Source of the DNA: Pseudopedobacter saltans DSM 12145
Lineage (GTDB): Bacteria; Bacteroidota; Bacteroidia; Sphingobacteriales; Sphingobacteriaceae
NCBI RefSeq assembly: GCF_000190735.1
Contig: NC_015177.1
Span: 744,001-808,000, forward strand
DNA length: 64,000 bases
Reading direction: 5' to 3'
The translations under genes were made by a program, and so were the position numbers. Under the pieces are notes generated by a model. The model was not told the origin of the DNA. It saw only the letters and a list, made by a program, of their open reading frames with translations, and did no database searches. Positions 1 to 9,257 of this stretch are shown here, in pieces; within the stretch, counting starts at the first letter, position 1, and each line of letters starts with the position of its first letter.

Positions 1-1541
1 ACTTTTTATCGGTCTATAAAAATACAAACAAGCATTTGTTTCTAATATCCGATTTTCAGAAAAATACAAATGAAAATCAGCTTCAGATAGATTCTGCTAT
101 TGACTACAATATCATCTCTTTAAAGCCGCATAACCTTCCTAATGTTTCTGTAGACAGTACCTGGTTTATTTCACCGATCCATCAGCCTTTAGCAGAAGAG
201 AAACTGGTGGTGCGACTGAAAAATCATTCCGATCAGCTCATAGAAAATATTCCGTTATCGTTAAAAATAGATGGGCAGTCGAAGGCCATAGGAAATATCA
301 GTATCAAGGGAAATCAGTCTGTAACAGATACGCTGACATTTTCCGGGCTAGGTGCCGGTTGGCAAAAAGGGGAGTTATCCATTAAAGATTATCCGGTTAT
401 TTTTGACGATCACCTGAACTTTGCTTTTGAGGTAACGTCGAAATTGAAGCTGACTATTATTAGTCCTGAAAATAAACCGAATTACTTTTCCATAGCCTAC
501 GGAACCGATCCTTTTTTTGAGGTAAATAATATAAGCGAAAGTCAGATAAACTATACTGCACTAAAGGAAAACGATTTGGTTGTACTTAATGATTTACCAC
601 AAGTTGCGTCGGGACTGGGCCAGCAATTAAAAGCTTATACAGAAAATGGAGGGAATTTAGCTGTTTTTATGCCGCTTAATGCTGATTTGCCTTCTTACCA
701 GTCTTTTTTGCAGCTCATACAGGTTGACTATCCCACAGCAATTAAAACGGATAGTGTCAAAGCAGATAAATTTAATAGTAAGCACCCCGTCTTTCAGGGC
801 TTGTTCGACCGAACAGATGAACAAATCGATTTACCCAAGGCGAGTACTTATTTTCTACTTACCCAAAAAGTTCGTACCACAAAGTCAGTATTATTGCAGG
901 AAGGTAATATTTCCTTGTTTAATGCTTATACTTTAGGTAAAGGAAATATCTATTTATCTGCTTATCCCTTAGATAGAAAAGCTTCAAATTTTGCGCATCA
1001 CGGTTTATTTTTGCCTTTGTGTTTCAAAATGGCGATGCTTAATAATGCCAAGAGACCTCTTTTTTATCAGATTGGAAATACAGAGCGTTTATTTCTTGAC
1101 AATAAAGCGAATGTAAATGGCGAAAATCTGCGCTTAAAAAATGGAGATATAGAAATCATTCCCGAAGTTACACAAACACCATCAGGTATGTCTTTATATT
1201 TTGCCGATCAGATAAAGCGACCAGGATTTTATGAACTTTTTGATTTAGGTAAATTGATTGATGTGCTGGCTTTTAATGATGATAGAAATGAATCTGCAAA
1301 TGCCTTTTACAACGAATCGGAATTGAGCAAGCTTTTTGGTCCAGCACCCGTAAAAATATTAAAAGGCAGAGAATCTTCGGTAACAAATCAAATAAAAGAC
1401 GAGAAATTAGGTGTGTCATTATGGAAACTTTGTCTAATTTTGGCGCTGTTATTTTTAGCGATAGAAATCTTGCTAATAAGATTTTTTACAGTTGACGGAG
1501 TCGCTTTCCAAAAGAAAGGTTTAAGAAATCAAAAACATTAG
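1..1541 (+). CDS. BatA-like membrane protein, 5' end outside window
   Basis: The reading frame is already open at the left edge (complete codons from base 3, reading FLSVYKNTNKHLFLISDFQK), so the N-terminus lies outside the window. The visible 500 or so residues are a periplasmic-type region of beta-rich repeats and a Rossmann-like segment near residues 150-260, ending in one hydrophobic helix (about residues 465-485) and a short basic tail. The ISDFQK strand and the single C-terminal membrane helix fit the large Bacteroidota proteins with an N-terminal BatA double-transmembrane domain and a degenerate VWA/glutamine-amidotransferase-like region. The function is unknown; such proteins are often linked to the Bat aerotolerance and MoxR systems. 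Family assignment is by recognition only. It is followed after 24 bases by the dihydroorotase-like gene. Confidence 0.7.
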   Translation, partial: FLSVYKNTNKHLFLISDFQKNTNENQLQIDSAIDYNIISLKPHNLPNVSVDSTWFISPIHQPLAEEKLVVRLKNHSDQLIENIPLSLKIDGQSKAIGNISIKGNQSVTDTLTFSGLGAGWQKGELSIKDYPVIFDDHLNFAFEVTSKLKLTIISPENKPNYFSIAYGTDPFFEVNNISESQINYTALKENDLVVLNDLPQVASGLGQQLKAYTENGGNLAVFMPLNADLPSYQSFLQLIQVDYPTAIKTDSVKADKFNSKHPVFQGLFDRTDEQIDLPKASTYFLLTQKVRTTKSVLLQEGNISLFNAYTLGKGNIYLSAYPLDRKASNFAHHGLFLPLCFKMAMLNNAKRPLFYQIGNTERLFLDNKANVNGENLRLKNGDIEIIPEVTQTPSGMSLYFADQIKRPGFYELFDLGKLIDVLAFNDDRNESANAFYNESELSKLFGPAPVKILKGRESSVTNQIKDEKLGVSLWKLCLILALLFLAIEILLIRFFTVDGVAFQKKGLRNQKH

Positions 1542-1565
1542 CATAAAAAAAGTATTATTTATATA

Positions 1566-2816
1566 ATGAATATCCTTATAAAATCTTCTACGATAGTAGA
1601 TCCAACATCTGAATTTAATGGCAAAACAGCCGATGTTTTAATTGAGAATGGGAAGATTACAAAGATAGCTTCTTCTATTCAGGCTGATGTTGAACAAATA
1701 GACGGAAAAGGAAAATATTTAGCACCGGGATTTTTTGATTTGCATGCAAATTTAGGAGAGATTGGTGTAGAAACGAAGGAAGATTTTATTACGGGAAGTG
1801 CCGCTGCGGCTGCAGGAGGTTTTACAGGTTTGGGAATGATGCCAAATACAGATCCCGCTGTAGATTCCAAATCTCAGGTAGAATACCTGAAAAACAGAGC
1901 TAAAGGACTTTTAGTTGATATTTATCCTTATGGTACGATCTCTCAGAAAAGAGAGGGAAAAGACCTTGCAGAGTTGTATGATATGACCAATTCCGGCGCA
2001 ATAGCTTTTTCAGACGGAAACGTTCCGGTGCAGGATGCAGGTTTAATGGAAAGGGCAATGTTATACGCGAAGGGTTTTGATGCTTTGGTGATTTCTTATC
2101 CGGAGGATAAATCTATTGCGGGAAAGGCCAAAATGAACGAGGGTGCCATGAGTACCTATTTAGGAATGAAGGGGATTCCCAATATAGCGGAAGAATTAAT
2201 GATTGTAAGAGATTTGTATCTGGCAGAATATACAGACGCCAAACTACATTTTACTACAATATCTACGGCTCATGCAGTTGAACTGATTAAACAGGCGAAG
2301 AAAAAGGGTTTGAAAGTAACTTGTGATGTTGCTGCTCATCATTTGGTGTTAACAGAAGATGCTTTAGTGGACTTTGATAGCAATTATAAAGTAAAACCAC
2401 CGTTAAGAACAAAAGCAGACGTAAAAGCTTTATTGAAAGGGATACAGGATGGTGTGATAGATGCGGTTGTATCTCAGCATACTCCACAGGAAATAGAATT
2501 TAAAGCCGTAGAATTTGAAATTGCTACTTATGGAATGGTTGCTTTGCAAACGGTATTACCACTTTTAATAAAAGCTGGATTAAAACCAGAACAAATTGTA
2601 GAGAAACTGTCTGTGAAATCTCGTGAAATACTAGGTTTAGCGGTTCCGGAAATAACGGAAGGTGCATTGGCTAACCTTGTACTTTTTGATGATTCGGCAT
2701 GGACATATACAGCAAAAAATAATTACTCCAAATCTTCTAATTCTCCGTTTATAGGCAAAGAATTAAAAGGTAAGGTTTGGGTAACTATCAATAACGGACA
2801 AATTGCAGTATTTTAG
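1566..2816 (+). CDS. Dihydroorotase-like amidohydrolase lacking metal ligands
   Basis: 416 residues with the full amidohydrolase fold of class I dihydroorotases, which cyclise carbamoyl-aspartate to dihydroorotate in pyrimidine synthesis. The GGFTGLGMMPNTDP strand and the CDVAAHHLVLT strand are clear. The metal site is not intact: the usual DxHxH is D58-L-H60-A-N62, the following LREPG is LGEIG, and the late TDHAPH-type motif is SQHTPQ (residues 303-308), so the catalytic Asp is Gln304. The HVST histidine is also replaced (FTTIST). It is therefore probably a non-catalytic paralogue, as known for some DHOases that act with aspartate transcarbamoylase, and an active pyrC should exist elsewhere. 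Fold is certain; loss of activity is inferred. Confidence 0.8.
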   Translation: MNILIKSSTIVDPTSEFNGKTADVLIENGKITKIASSIQADVEQIDGKGKYLAPGFFDLHANLGEIGVETKEDFITGSAAAAAGGFTGLGMMPNTDPAVDSKSQVEYLKNRAKGLLVDIYPYGTISQKREGKDLAELYDMTNSGAIAFSDGNVPVQDAGLMERAMLYAKGFDALVISYPEDKSIAGKAKMNEGAMSTYLGMKGIPNIAEELMIVRDLYLAEYTDAKLHFTTISTAHAVELIKQAKKKGLKVTCDVAAHHLVLTEDALVDFDSNYKVKPPLRTKADVKALLKGIQDGVIDAVVSQHTPQEIEFKAVEFEIATYGMVALQTVLPLLIKAGLKPEQIVEKLSVKSREILGLAVPEITEGALANLVLFDDSAWTYTAKNNYSKSSNSPFIGKELKGKVWVTINNGQIAVF

Positions 2817-2931
2817 ATTTTTAACAAAGCAAAATCCGTACTGTTGGTAATTTAACTGCAAAGGAAGGACAAAGAGAATACAAAGTTTTTAAGTATGGAA
2901 GCATACAGATAACTCATAAAACCTAATTATT

Positions 2932-3609
2932 ATGGATAATAAAGTAAAATCGGCTTTAGAAAGCCTCTTCAATACATTTTCTGCGTTAGAAGGAATAACA
3001 GCGCAACAAGAATTGAAAACTTTGGTTAACATCTTTGAATCTGACAAAGACTTTATGGCTAAAGTGGCTGACATGGATGAGGTTTTTGATTCCTCTCCGA
3101 AATTAGATTCACTTAGAGAAATCACTTTCGATTTATTGCTGACTAATTTCTTTGCAGAAGATACCAAAAAGCTGGAAGAAGATTATCTTGAGTCTCCGGA
3201 ATGGGCGAAAATAGAAGAGGCTACTTTGGACAGAGGAACGGAGCTTCTGAATATGATGATCTATATTAAGGAATGCGAAGACGAAGAAATCAGACCTTCT
3301 TTAGATGATTATTTAAAAGAGTTTTTGTTGGTGGAAGAAGATGAATTCCAGGACGAGCATAGAATTTATGAAGATATTATCGCAAATCAAATCTTAATGG
3401 AAAGTAATTTGAAAGAGATAGCAAAAGTATCTAATCGTCTTTCACCAGATTCAGAGCTTAGAGAGCTGTTTTATCCAATAATGGCCTACTTCTATGATAT
3501 AAATCCAAAAGAAAGCTATTTGAAAGAGTTTAAGGAATTAAGTGAAGATCCTGCTTATGATACAGCGGTTTTAAATTTACTTTTGGCTTATAGCGGTCAC
3601 ACAAACTAA
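2932..3609 (+). CDS. Conserved acidic helical protein, unknown function
   Basis: 225 residues, strongly acidic, predicted almost entirely alpha-helical, with no signal peptide, no membrane segment and no cysteine-rich or nucleotide-binding motif that I can recognise. It is probably cytoplasmic. The gene starts at an ATG preceded by a 115-base gap that holds nothing recognisable, and ends 12 bases before the DUF4199 membrane protein, so the two are probably co-transcribed. No function is proposed. Codon use and base composition look like the neighbours. Confidence 0.7.
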   Translation: MDNKVKSALESLFNTFSALEGITAQQELKTLVNIFESDKDFMAKVADMDEVFDSSPKLDSLREITFDLLLTNFFAEDTKKLEEDYLESPEWAKIEEATLDRGTELLNMMIYIKECEDEEIRPSLDDYLKEFLLVEEDEFQDEHRIYEDIIANQILMESNLKEIAKVSNRLSPDSELRELFYPIMAYFYDINPKESYLKEFKELSEDPAYDTAVLNLLLAYSGHTN

Positions 3610-3621
3610 TACCGAATCGAA

Positions 3622-4161
3622 ATGCAAGAATTAGAAGTTAGGCCGGGGCGGGTTACTTTAAAGTGGGCTTGGAAAATGGCTCTAATAATGATACTGATAA
3701 CTATCGCTTTGTTTTATACCAAAGTCGATGCTAAGTCTTTCTTAAACTATGTAGTTTATATTCCTTTTATATTTGGTTTGATGATGGCCATTAAGGAACA
3801 TAAAGAGAAAGACCTGGAAGGCTTTATCAGTTTTAGAAGAGCTTTTACAACTGGTTTCAGATATGCTTCTATTATATCTTTCATCATGGGAGTATTTATG
3901 TATATCTATCTCAGGTTTATCAATCCACAAGTTTTCGAACAAAGTTTGGTTGAAGCCGAGAATATAATGCTCGATCAGGGGAAATCAGATGATCAGATAG
4001 AAATGGCTTTATCCATGGCGAGAAGCTGGGGTGTATTTATGGCCGCTATATCTGCTTCTATAGGTTATACTTTATTTGGTGGTTTTCTCTCTTTAATAGG
4101 AGCGGCTATATTTAAAAATGCCAGACCTATTTATGTGGAGGTTGAAAGAGATGAATTGTAG
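3622..4161 (+). CDS. DUF4199 family membrane protein
   Basis: 179 residues with four hydrophobic segments (roughly residues 15-35, 42-58, 75-98 and 135-160), typical in size and order for the Bacteroidota DUF4199 family. The conserved stretch ISFRRAFTTGFRYA between helices two and three and the closing FGGFLSLIGAAIFKN helix are the family hallmarks. It is an inner-membrane protein of unknown role. In this window it lies directly before a GT2 glycosyltransferase with a polyprenyl-phosphate type architecture; I recall the same pairing in related genomes, but could not check it. Start at ATG 3622, 12 bases after the previous stop. Confidence 0.8.
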   Translation: MQELEVRPGRVTLKWAWKMALIMILITIALFYTKVDAKSFLNYVVYIPFIFGLMMAIKEHKEKDLEGFISFRRAFTTGFRYASIISFIMGVFMYIYLRFINPQVFEQSLVEAENIMLDQGKSDDQIEMALSMARSWGVFMAAISASIGYTLFGGFLSLIGAAIFKNARPIYVEVERDEL

Positions 4162-4199
4162 AAGACTAATTTGTAATTTACGCATCGTAAAATAAGAAA

Positions 4200-5150
4200 A
4201 TGGATATATCTGTTGTCGTTCCTTTATTTAATGAAGAGGAATCCTTGCCGGAACTAACGTCATGGATTAAAAAAGTTATGCAGGAGAATAATTTCTCTTA
4301 TGAAGTTATTCTGGTGGATGACGGCAGTAACGACGATTCATGGAAAGTGATTGAAAGCCTGAAACTGGGGCATCCGGAAATAAAAGGTATAAAATTTAGA
4401 AGGAACTACGGGAAATCAGCAGCATTGAATGTTGGTTTTACAGTTGCACAAGGCGATGTGGTTATTACTATGGATGCCGATTTGCAGGATTCTCCTGACG
4501 AAATTCCAGTTTTATATAAAAGAATAAAAGAAGAAAAACTGGATTTAATCTCCGGGTGGAAGAAAAAGAGATACGATCCGATATCAAAAACGATTCCGAC
4601 TAAATTGTTTAATTCAGCAACAAGAAGTATGTCTGGAATTCATAATCTACACGATTTCAATTGCGGGTTAAAAGCCTACAGAAAAACTGTAGTTAAAAAT
4701 ATAGAGGTTTATGGCGAAATGCATCGTTATATTCCGGTTATCGCAAAATGGGCAGGCTTTTCTAAAATAGAAGAGCAGGTTGTAGAGCACAGAGCCAGAA
4801 AATACGGGACCACTAAATTTGGATTGAACCGGTTTATTAATGGTTTTCTGGATTTACTTTCTATCTTCTTTGTTGGGAAATTTGGCAAAAGACCAATGCA
4901 TTTCTTTGGTTCATTAGGCGTTTTGAGTTTCTTCTTCGGTACTATAATGGCAATTTGGATTATAGGGGAGAAGCTTTATCATATAGCGCATGGAACATCG
5001 TATAGAGATGTAACCGACCAACCTATGTTTTATATAGCTTTAGTAGCTGTAATAGTGGGGACTCAATTGTTTTTAACCGGTTTTGTGGCAGAGCTGGTTT
5101 CGAGAAGCTCATCAAACAGAAATAACTATCAGATAGAAAAAGAGATATAA
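4200..5150 (+). CDS. GT2 glycosyltransferase, GtrB/DPM1-like
   Basis: 316 residues. Residues 1-230 are a GT-A glycosyltransferase family 2 domain: the opening DISVVVPLFNEEESL, the nucleotide-binding LVDDGSNDD and the DADLQD metal motif (about residue 97) are all present. Two C-terminal membrane helices follow (about residues 235-260 and 275-300). This layout matches enzymes that transfer a sugar from a nucleotide donor to undecaprenyl phosphate (GtrB, ArnC, dolichyl-phosphate mannosyltransferase relatives). The lipid-linked sugar would feed envelope glycan decoration; the actual sugar cannot be read from sequence. It ends at a strong bidirectional terminator. Confidence 0.85.
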   Translation: MDISVVVPLFNEEESLPELTSWIKKVMQENNFSYEVILVDDGSNDDSWKVIESLKLGHPEIKGIKFRRNYGKSAALNVGFTVAQGDVVITMDADLQDSPDEIPVLYKRIKEEKLDLISGWKKKRYDPISKTIPTKLFNSATRSMSGIHNLHDFNCGLKAYRKTVVKNIEVYGEMHRYIPVIAKWAGFSKIEEQVVEHRARKYGTTKFGLNRFINGFLDLLSIFFVGKFGKRPMHFFGSLGVLSFFFGTIMAIWIIGEKLYHIAHGTSYRDVTDQPMFYIALVAVIVGTQLFLTGFVAELVSRSSSNRNNYQIEKEI

Positions 5151-5186
5151 AAAAGGTTCCTGTTTGTTTAAATAGGAACCTTTTTT
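5151..5186. terminator. Bidirectional intrinsic terminator
   Basis: An A-run followed by GGTTCCT (5155-5161), a 12-base loop, AGGAACC (5174-5180) and six T. The stem carries A-runs and T-runs on both sides, so it can end transcription of the GT2 gene on the + strand and of the outer-membrane protein gene on the - strand, which converge here. Confidence 0.85.
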
Positions 5187-5198
5187 ATAAAGGAGAAC

Positions 5199-5762
5199 TT
5201 ATTTAAGTCTATCCCTTAATGCTTTTCCAGGAAGATAAATCTGGAAGCCGACACCCAAGCCTAAACGGTTCGCAGTGGTCGAATTACCAAACCCGGCTGT
5301 GAAATTATACTTCAATAACGCTTCTAAAGCGACATTTTTATTTAGAAAATAAGCCACTCCGGGGCCAATTCCTAAGCCTAGTCCATTAGTATTGCTACCG
5401 CCGGTATTTACTCCATTTATACCCGCATTCGCTTCTATAAACCAACGAGAATTATTGGAAACTTCTGCTTCGCCTTTGTACAGGTAGTAACGACCAAAAG
5501 CACCTACGCCATAATTAAAGATATCGTCTCCGCTTGTAGTATGGAAACCAATTGTTACTTCTGGACCGATAGCTAAACGATCTTGAATAAAATATCCGAT
5601 CTTGGGATTTAAGTCAATACCGAATTGGGTACTGCCTTTTTGAAAATCAAGCTGAATGTTTCCCACATTTGCGCCCCAAAGAACATTACCTTTCTCTGTT
5701 TGAGCCATCAGTCCGGAAACAACTGCTGAAGACAGTAATAGAGTGAAGATTAGTTTTTTCAT
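5199..5762 (-). CDS. Outer-membrane beta-barrel protein
   Basis: 187 residues with a classical signal peptide (MKKLIFTLLLSSAVVSGLMAQ, cleavage after AQ). The mature part alternates polar and hydrophobic residues and is rich in Gly, Asn and aromatic residues, as in small eight-stranded porin-like or OmpW/OprF-type barrels of Bacteroidota (PorT-like or 'outer membrane protein beta-barrel' families). The conserved GxNIGY-like start and glycine-rich strands (NGLGLGIGPGVAYFL) support this. Role unknown, location outer membrane. It is transcribed convergently with the GT2 gene and shares its terminator. The 208-base upstream gap holds no promoter I could identify with confidence. Confidence 0.75.
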   Translation of the reverse strand: MKKLIFTLLLSSAVVSGLMAQTEKGNVLWGANVGNIQLDFQKGSTQFGIDLNPKIGYFIQDRLAIGPEVTIGFHTTSGDDIFNYGVGAFGRYYLYKGEAEVSNNSRWFIEANAGINGVNTGGSNTNGLGLGIGPGVAYFLNKNVALEALLKYNFTAGFGNSTTANRLGLGVGFQIYLPGKALRDRLK

Positions 5763-5970
5763 ATCTAAATTTTATTGGTTAATATAAATTTAGTGTACAA
5801 AGACTATGCCTTTAAATTATGTGTTTAAACTCTTGTTGATCAGCTTCTTGTTTCAAAAAATATTTATAAGATTATTGATTTTTATATCTGTTAAAAGATA
5901 ATGGAACAATTCTAAGGAAATAACCAAAATCATTCGCACTTTTGCGGAAATAAGCAACAACAAACGCAGT

Positions 5971-6957
5971 ATGTTTTTTTCGGTTATCATTCCTCTTTAT
6001 AATCGCCCGCAGGAAATAGACGAGTTACTGTCTACATTAACTAAACAGACTTATACCGCTTTTGAAGTATTGATTATTGAAGACGGATCTACATTAGATG
6101 CAAAAGAAATCGTAAAGTCCTATCAGGATGATTTAGATATTCATTATTACTTTAAAGAAAACGGAGGGCAGGGGTTTGCCAGAAATTATGGTTTTGAAAG
6201 GGCTAAAGGAGATTATTTTATCATCTTTGATTCGGATTGCCTGATTCCATCCAACTATCTGGAAACTGTAAGGAATCATTTGTATGAACATCATCTGGAT
6301 GCATATGGAGGTCCTGATGCCGCTCATAAATCTTTTACGCCAATACAAAAGGCTATTAGTTACGCTATGACTTCTGTTTTTACAACCGGAGGAATCAGAG
6401 GAAAAAAAAGGAACGCGGGGGGGCAATTCCATCCAAGAAGTTTCAATATGGGCGTTTCGCGTAAGGTATGGGAAAAAGTTGGCGGTTTTATTATTACCAG
6501 GTTAGGAGAGGACATAGAATATTCAATTCGTATACACGAAGCAGGTTTTAAAATCGGGTTGATACCTACTGCAAAGGTTTATCACAAGAGAAGAACCTCT
6601 TTTAAGCAATTTTGGAAACAATTGCATTTTTTTGGCCGGGCAAGAATCAATATTTATCAGTTCTTTCCCAATACTTTAAAAGCAGTACATTTTTTTCCGG
6701 CATTATTTACGCTATTTTTAATTTTTAGTGTACTAGCCAATTTGTTTTGCAGTATTTTTGCAGTATGGTGTAATTGGTTAATCGCAATTTATGCGTTATT
6801 AATTTTTATTGATTCGTTTTTTGAAAACAAATCGGTGAAAGTAGCATTTTTAAGTGTAATAGCCTCCTTTGTTCAGTTGACAGCGTATGGGCTGGGCTTT
6901 ATGGAAGATTTTTGGAAGAAAATAATTTTAAAAAAGAATAATAAAAAAATAGCATAG
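5971..6957 (+). CDS. GT2 glycosyltransferase with C-terminal membrane helices
   Basis: 328 residues. The GT-A domain covers residues 1-220: FSVIIPLYNRPQEI, the IIEDGST nucleotide site, the FDSDC metal-binding motif near residue 90 and the LGEDIEYSIR acid/base region near residue 180 are all present. Two or three hydrophobic helices follow (about residues 240-300), so the enzyme is membrane anchored. It resembles Bacteroidota GT2 enzymes that extend envelope polysaccharides or lipids; substrate unknown. The next gene begins 9 bases later, and this gene with the following four probably forms one transcription unit. Confidence 0.82.
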   Translation: MFFSVIIPLYNRPQEIDELLSTLTKQTYTAFEVLIIEDGSTLDAKEIVKSYQDDLDIHYYFKENGGQGFARNYGFERAKGDYFIIFDSDCLIPSNYLETVRNHLYEHHLDAYGGPDAAHKSFTPIQKAISYAMTSVFTTGGIRGKKRNAGGQFHPRSFNMGVSRKVWEKVGGFIITRLGEDIEYSIRIHEAGFKIGLIPTAKVYHKRRTSFKQFWKQLHFFGRARINIYQFFPNTLKAVHFFPALFTLFLIFSVLANLFCSIFAVWCNWLIAIYALLIFIDSFFENKSVKVAFLSVIASFVQLTAYGLGFMEDFWKKIILKKNNKKIA

Positions 6958-6966
6958 CTAAAGGAA

Positions 6967-7740
6967 ATGGATAGAGGTTTTTCTGTAATAGAAGTGTTGG
7001 AAACTGCTTGGGATATCACCAAAAAGAATTTCATTGTCATTGTTGGTTATTCTCTGATGGCGTTTATTTCGCTGTTTGTAGTGCAATTTGTATCTACATT
7101 TCTGATTGCATCGTCGAATGTATTTATCAATTTTATTACTCTTTTTTTAGTATTAATAGTAAATAGTATAGCTACATTGGGTTTTTATAAGCTGGCTTTT
7201 CATTTGATAGATTATGAAGATCAGGAAGTAACCTTTAAATCTGTTCTTCCATCGTGGCAAAATATATCAAGTTTTATATCATTAACCTTATTGCTGGGAT
7301 TTATTGTAGCAAGCTTAAATCTTATTTACGTTAAATTGGATGGTTTAAGTACTTTTCATGAGTTTGTCGAAACCTTAAAAGAGAGTCCGGCTATAATGGA
7401 GATTTTAGCCACAATCGCATTGATCCTTATTTTGTTAATAACAATGCGTTTTATGTTCTTTCCATGTTTTATAGTGGATGATAATTCAACTTCTTTCGAG
7501 TCTCTGAGACAAAGCAGACAACTTACCGAAAACAACCTGATGAAAATTATTACTGTTTTGCTGGTGGTAGTTGGCTTTATTGTACTGGGTTTTCTGGCTT
7601 TGGGTGTGGGAATTATAGTTACTTATCCTTTTACCAATATTATATTGGTGGTTACATATAGAAAGTTAGTGAACACTTATGGAGTTATTGAAGAAGAGGT
7701 AAAAGAAACTTCATCGGATAATGAAGAGCCTACAGTTTAA
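6967..7740 (+). CDS. Multi-pass membrane protein, unknown function
   Basis: 257 residues with about six hydrophobic segments (around residues 18-48, 50-80, 100-118, 140-165 and 190-235), acidic at the C-terminus (VIEEEVKETSSDNEE). It looks like the Bacteroidota integral membrane proteins related to the membrane domain of glycerophosphodiester phosphodiesterase or DUF975, which have repeated helix pairs, but I see no catalytic motif. It starts 9 bases after the GT2 gene and ends 5 bases before the GH3 enzyme gene, so it is certainly in their operon. Confidence 0.7.
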   Translation: MDRGFSVIEVLETAWDITKKNFIVIVGYSLMAFISLFVVQFVSTFLIASSNVFINFITLFLVLIVNSIATLGFYKLAFHLIDYEDQEVTFKSVLPSWQNISSFISLTLLLGFIVASLNLIYVKLDGLSTFHEFVETLKESPAIMEILATIALILILLITMRFMFFPCFIVDDNSTSFESLRQSRQLTENNLMKIITVLLVVVGFIVLGFLALGVGIIVTYPFTNIILVVTYRKLVNTYGVIEEEVKETSSDNEEPTV

Positions 7741-7745
7741 TCATT

Positions 7746-9245
7746 ATGGGAATTAAATCACTTTTAAGCAAACCTATCGCTGCTTTTGTAGTAAGAGGAA
7801 TTAATAAGTGGAAGTATAATGCTGTAGAGTCACAAAGGCAGATTTTAACCCATCTCATAAAGCAAGCGCAACATACTGTTTTTGGCAGGGACCATCATTT
7901 TGAGAGTATAAAGAGCTATCAGGATTTTAAAAAAAATGTTCCGATAGCTGATTACGAAGATTTAAAACCGTATATAGACAGGGTTGTAAAAGGAGAGGAG
8001 AACATTCTCTGGAAAGGGAAGCCAATGTATTTTGCAAAGACATCTGGAACTACATCCGGAGTGAAATATATTCCTATTTCCAAAGAGTCTATGCCAGAAC
8101 ATATCAAAGCAGCAAGAAACGCTCTGTTAACCTATATCCAAGAAACCGGAAAGGCAGATTTTGTTGATGGAAAAATGATATTTCTTCAGGGGAGTCCGGA
8201 AATGGATAAAAAAGGTGGTATTTATTTCGGCAGACTTTCGGGAATTGTTGCACATCACGTTCCTGCTTATTTACAGAAAAACAGATTGCCAGCCTATCAG
8301 ACCAATTGTATTGAGGATTGGGAAGAAAAAGTAGATGCCATAGTTGATGAAACTATAAATGAAGACATGCGATTGATATCCGGAATACCACCTTGGTGTC
8401 AGATGTATTTTGACAGACTTTCTGCAAAATCCGGAGGTAAGAAAATAAAAGACATCTTCAAAAACTTTAGTTTGTTTGTTTACGGAGGTGTAAATTACGA
8501 ACCATATCGCGCAAGAATTGAAGAAAGTATTGGGAAGAAAATCGATGCGATAGAAACTTATCCGGCTTCTGAAGGATTTATTGCCTATCAGGATTCCCAA
8601 AAAGAGAAGGGATTACTTTTACTGGCCAATTCAGGGATTTTTTACGAGTTTGTTCCAACAGAAGAGTATTTCAATGAAAACCCTACGAGACTAAGTTTGG
8701 GAGAGATAGAATTAAATAAAAACTATGCGATCATTTTAAGTACAAATGCTGGTTTATGGGGGTATTCTATTGGTGACACAGTAAAGTTCGTTTCAAAAAA
8801 TCCTTATAAAATATTAGTTACAGGCAGAATAAAGCATTATATTTCGGCGTTTGGAGAGCATGTTATAGGAGAAGAGGTAGAGTATGCACTTTTAAGTGCA
8901 GCAGAAGAAGAGGGGTTGGAAGTAACAGAGTTTACGGTAGCTCCACAGGTAAATCCGGAAGTAGGGCAGTTACCTTATCACGAATGGTTTGTAGAATTTG
9001 TAACAGCTCCTAAAGATTTTGATGCATTCAGATTAAAAGTAGATCAACGTTTACAGGAAAAAAATATTTATTATAGTGATCTTATTCAGGGTAAAGTTTT
9101 GCAACCTCTTATCATACGGCCTTTAAAAGAAAATGCATTCAGACTGATGATGAAAGCAGACGGGAAGTTAGGGGGACAAAACAAAGTGCCGAGATTAACA
9201 AATGATAGGGTGGTAGCAGATAAGTTAGGAGATTATTTGTTGTAG
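7746..9245 (+). CDS. GH3 family acyl-adenylate enzyme
   Basis: 499 residues, the usual length for bacterial GH3 proteins. GH3 enzymes belong to the ANL superfamily: they adenylate a carboxylic acid and join it to an amine, as plant GH3 proteins do with jasmonate or auxin. Visible motifs are the P-loop-like FAKTSGTTSGVKYIPISKE (about residues 97-115), the mid-domain ETYPASEGF ATP site (about residues 265-273) and YSIGDTVKF with the hinge LVTGRIKHYISAFGEHV (about residues 350-370). Bacterial substrates are unknown. The setting between a glycosyltransferase pair and the isoprenoid gene dxr does not reveal one. Confidence 0.88.
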   Translation: MGIKSLLSKPIAAFVVRGINKWKYNAVESQRQILTHLIKQAQHTVFGRDHHFESIKSYQDFKKNVPIADYEDLKPYIDRVVKGEENILWKGKPMYFAKTSGTTSGVKYIPISKESMPEHIKAARNALLTYIQETGKADFVDGKMIFLQGSPEMDKKGGIYFGRLSGIVAHHVPAYLQKNRLPAYQTNCIEDWEEKVDAIVDETINEDMRLISGIPPWCQMYFDRLSAKSGGKKIKDIFKNFSLFVYGGVNYEPYRARIEESIGKKIDAIETYPASEGFIAYQDSQKEKGLLLLANSGIFYEFVPTEEYFNENPTRLSLGEIELNKNYAIILSTNAGLWGYSIGDTVKFVSKNPYKILVTGRIKHYISAFGEHVIGEEVEYALLSAAEEEGLEVTEFTVAPQVNPEVGQLPYHEWFVEFVTAPKDFDAFRLKVDQRLQEKNIYYSDLIQGKVLQPLIIRPLKENAFRLMMKADGKLGGQNKVPRLTNDRVVADKLGDYLL

Positions 9246-9257
9246 AAATTAATAGCA

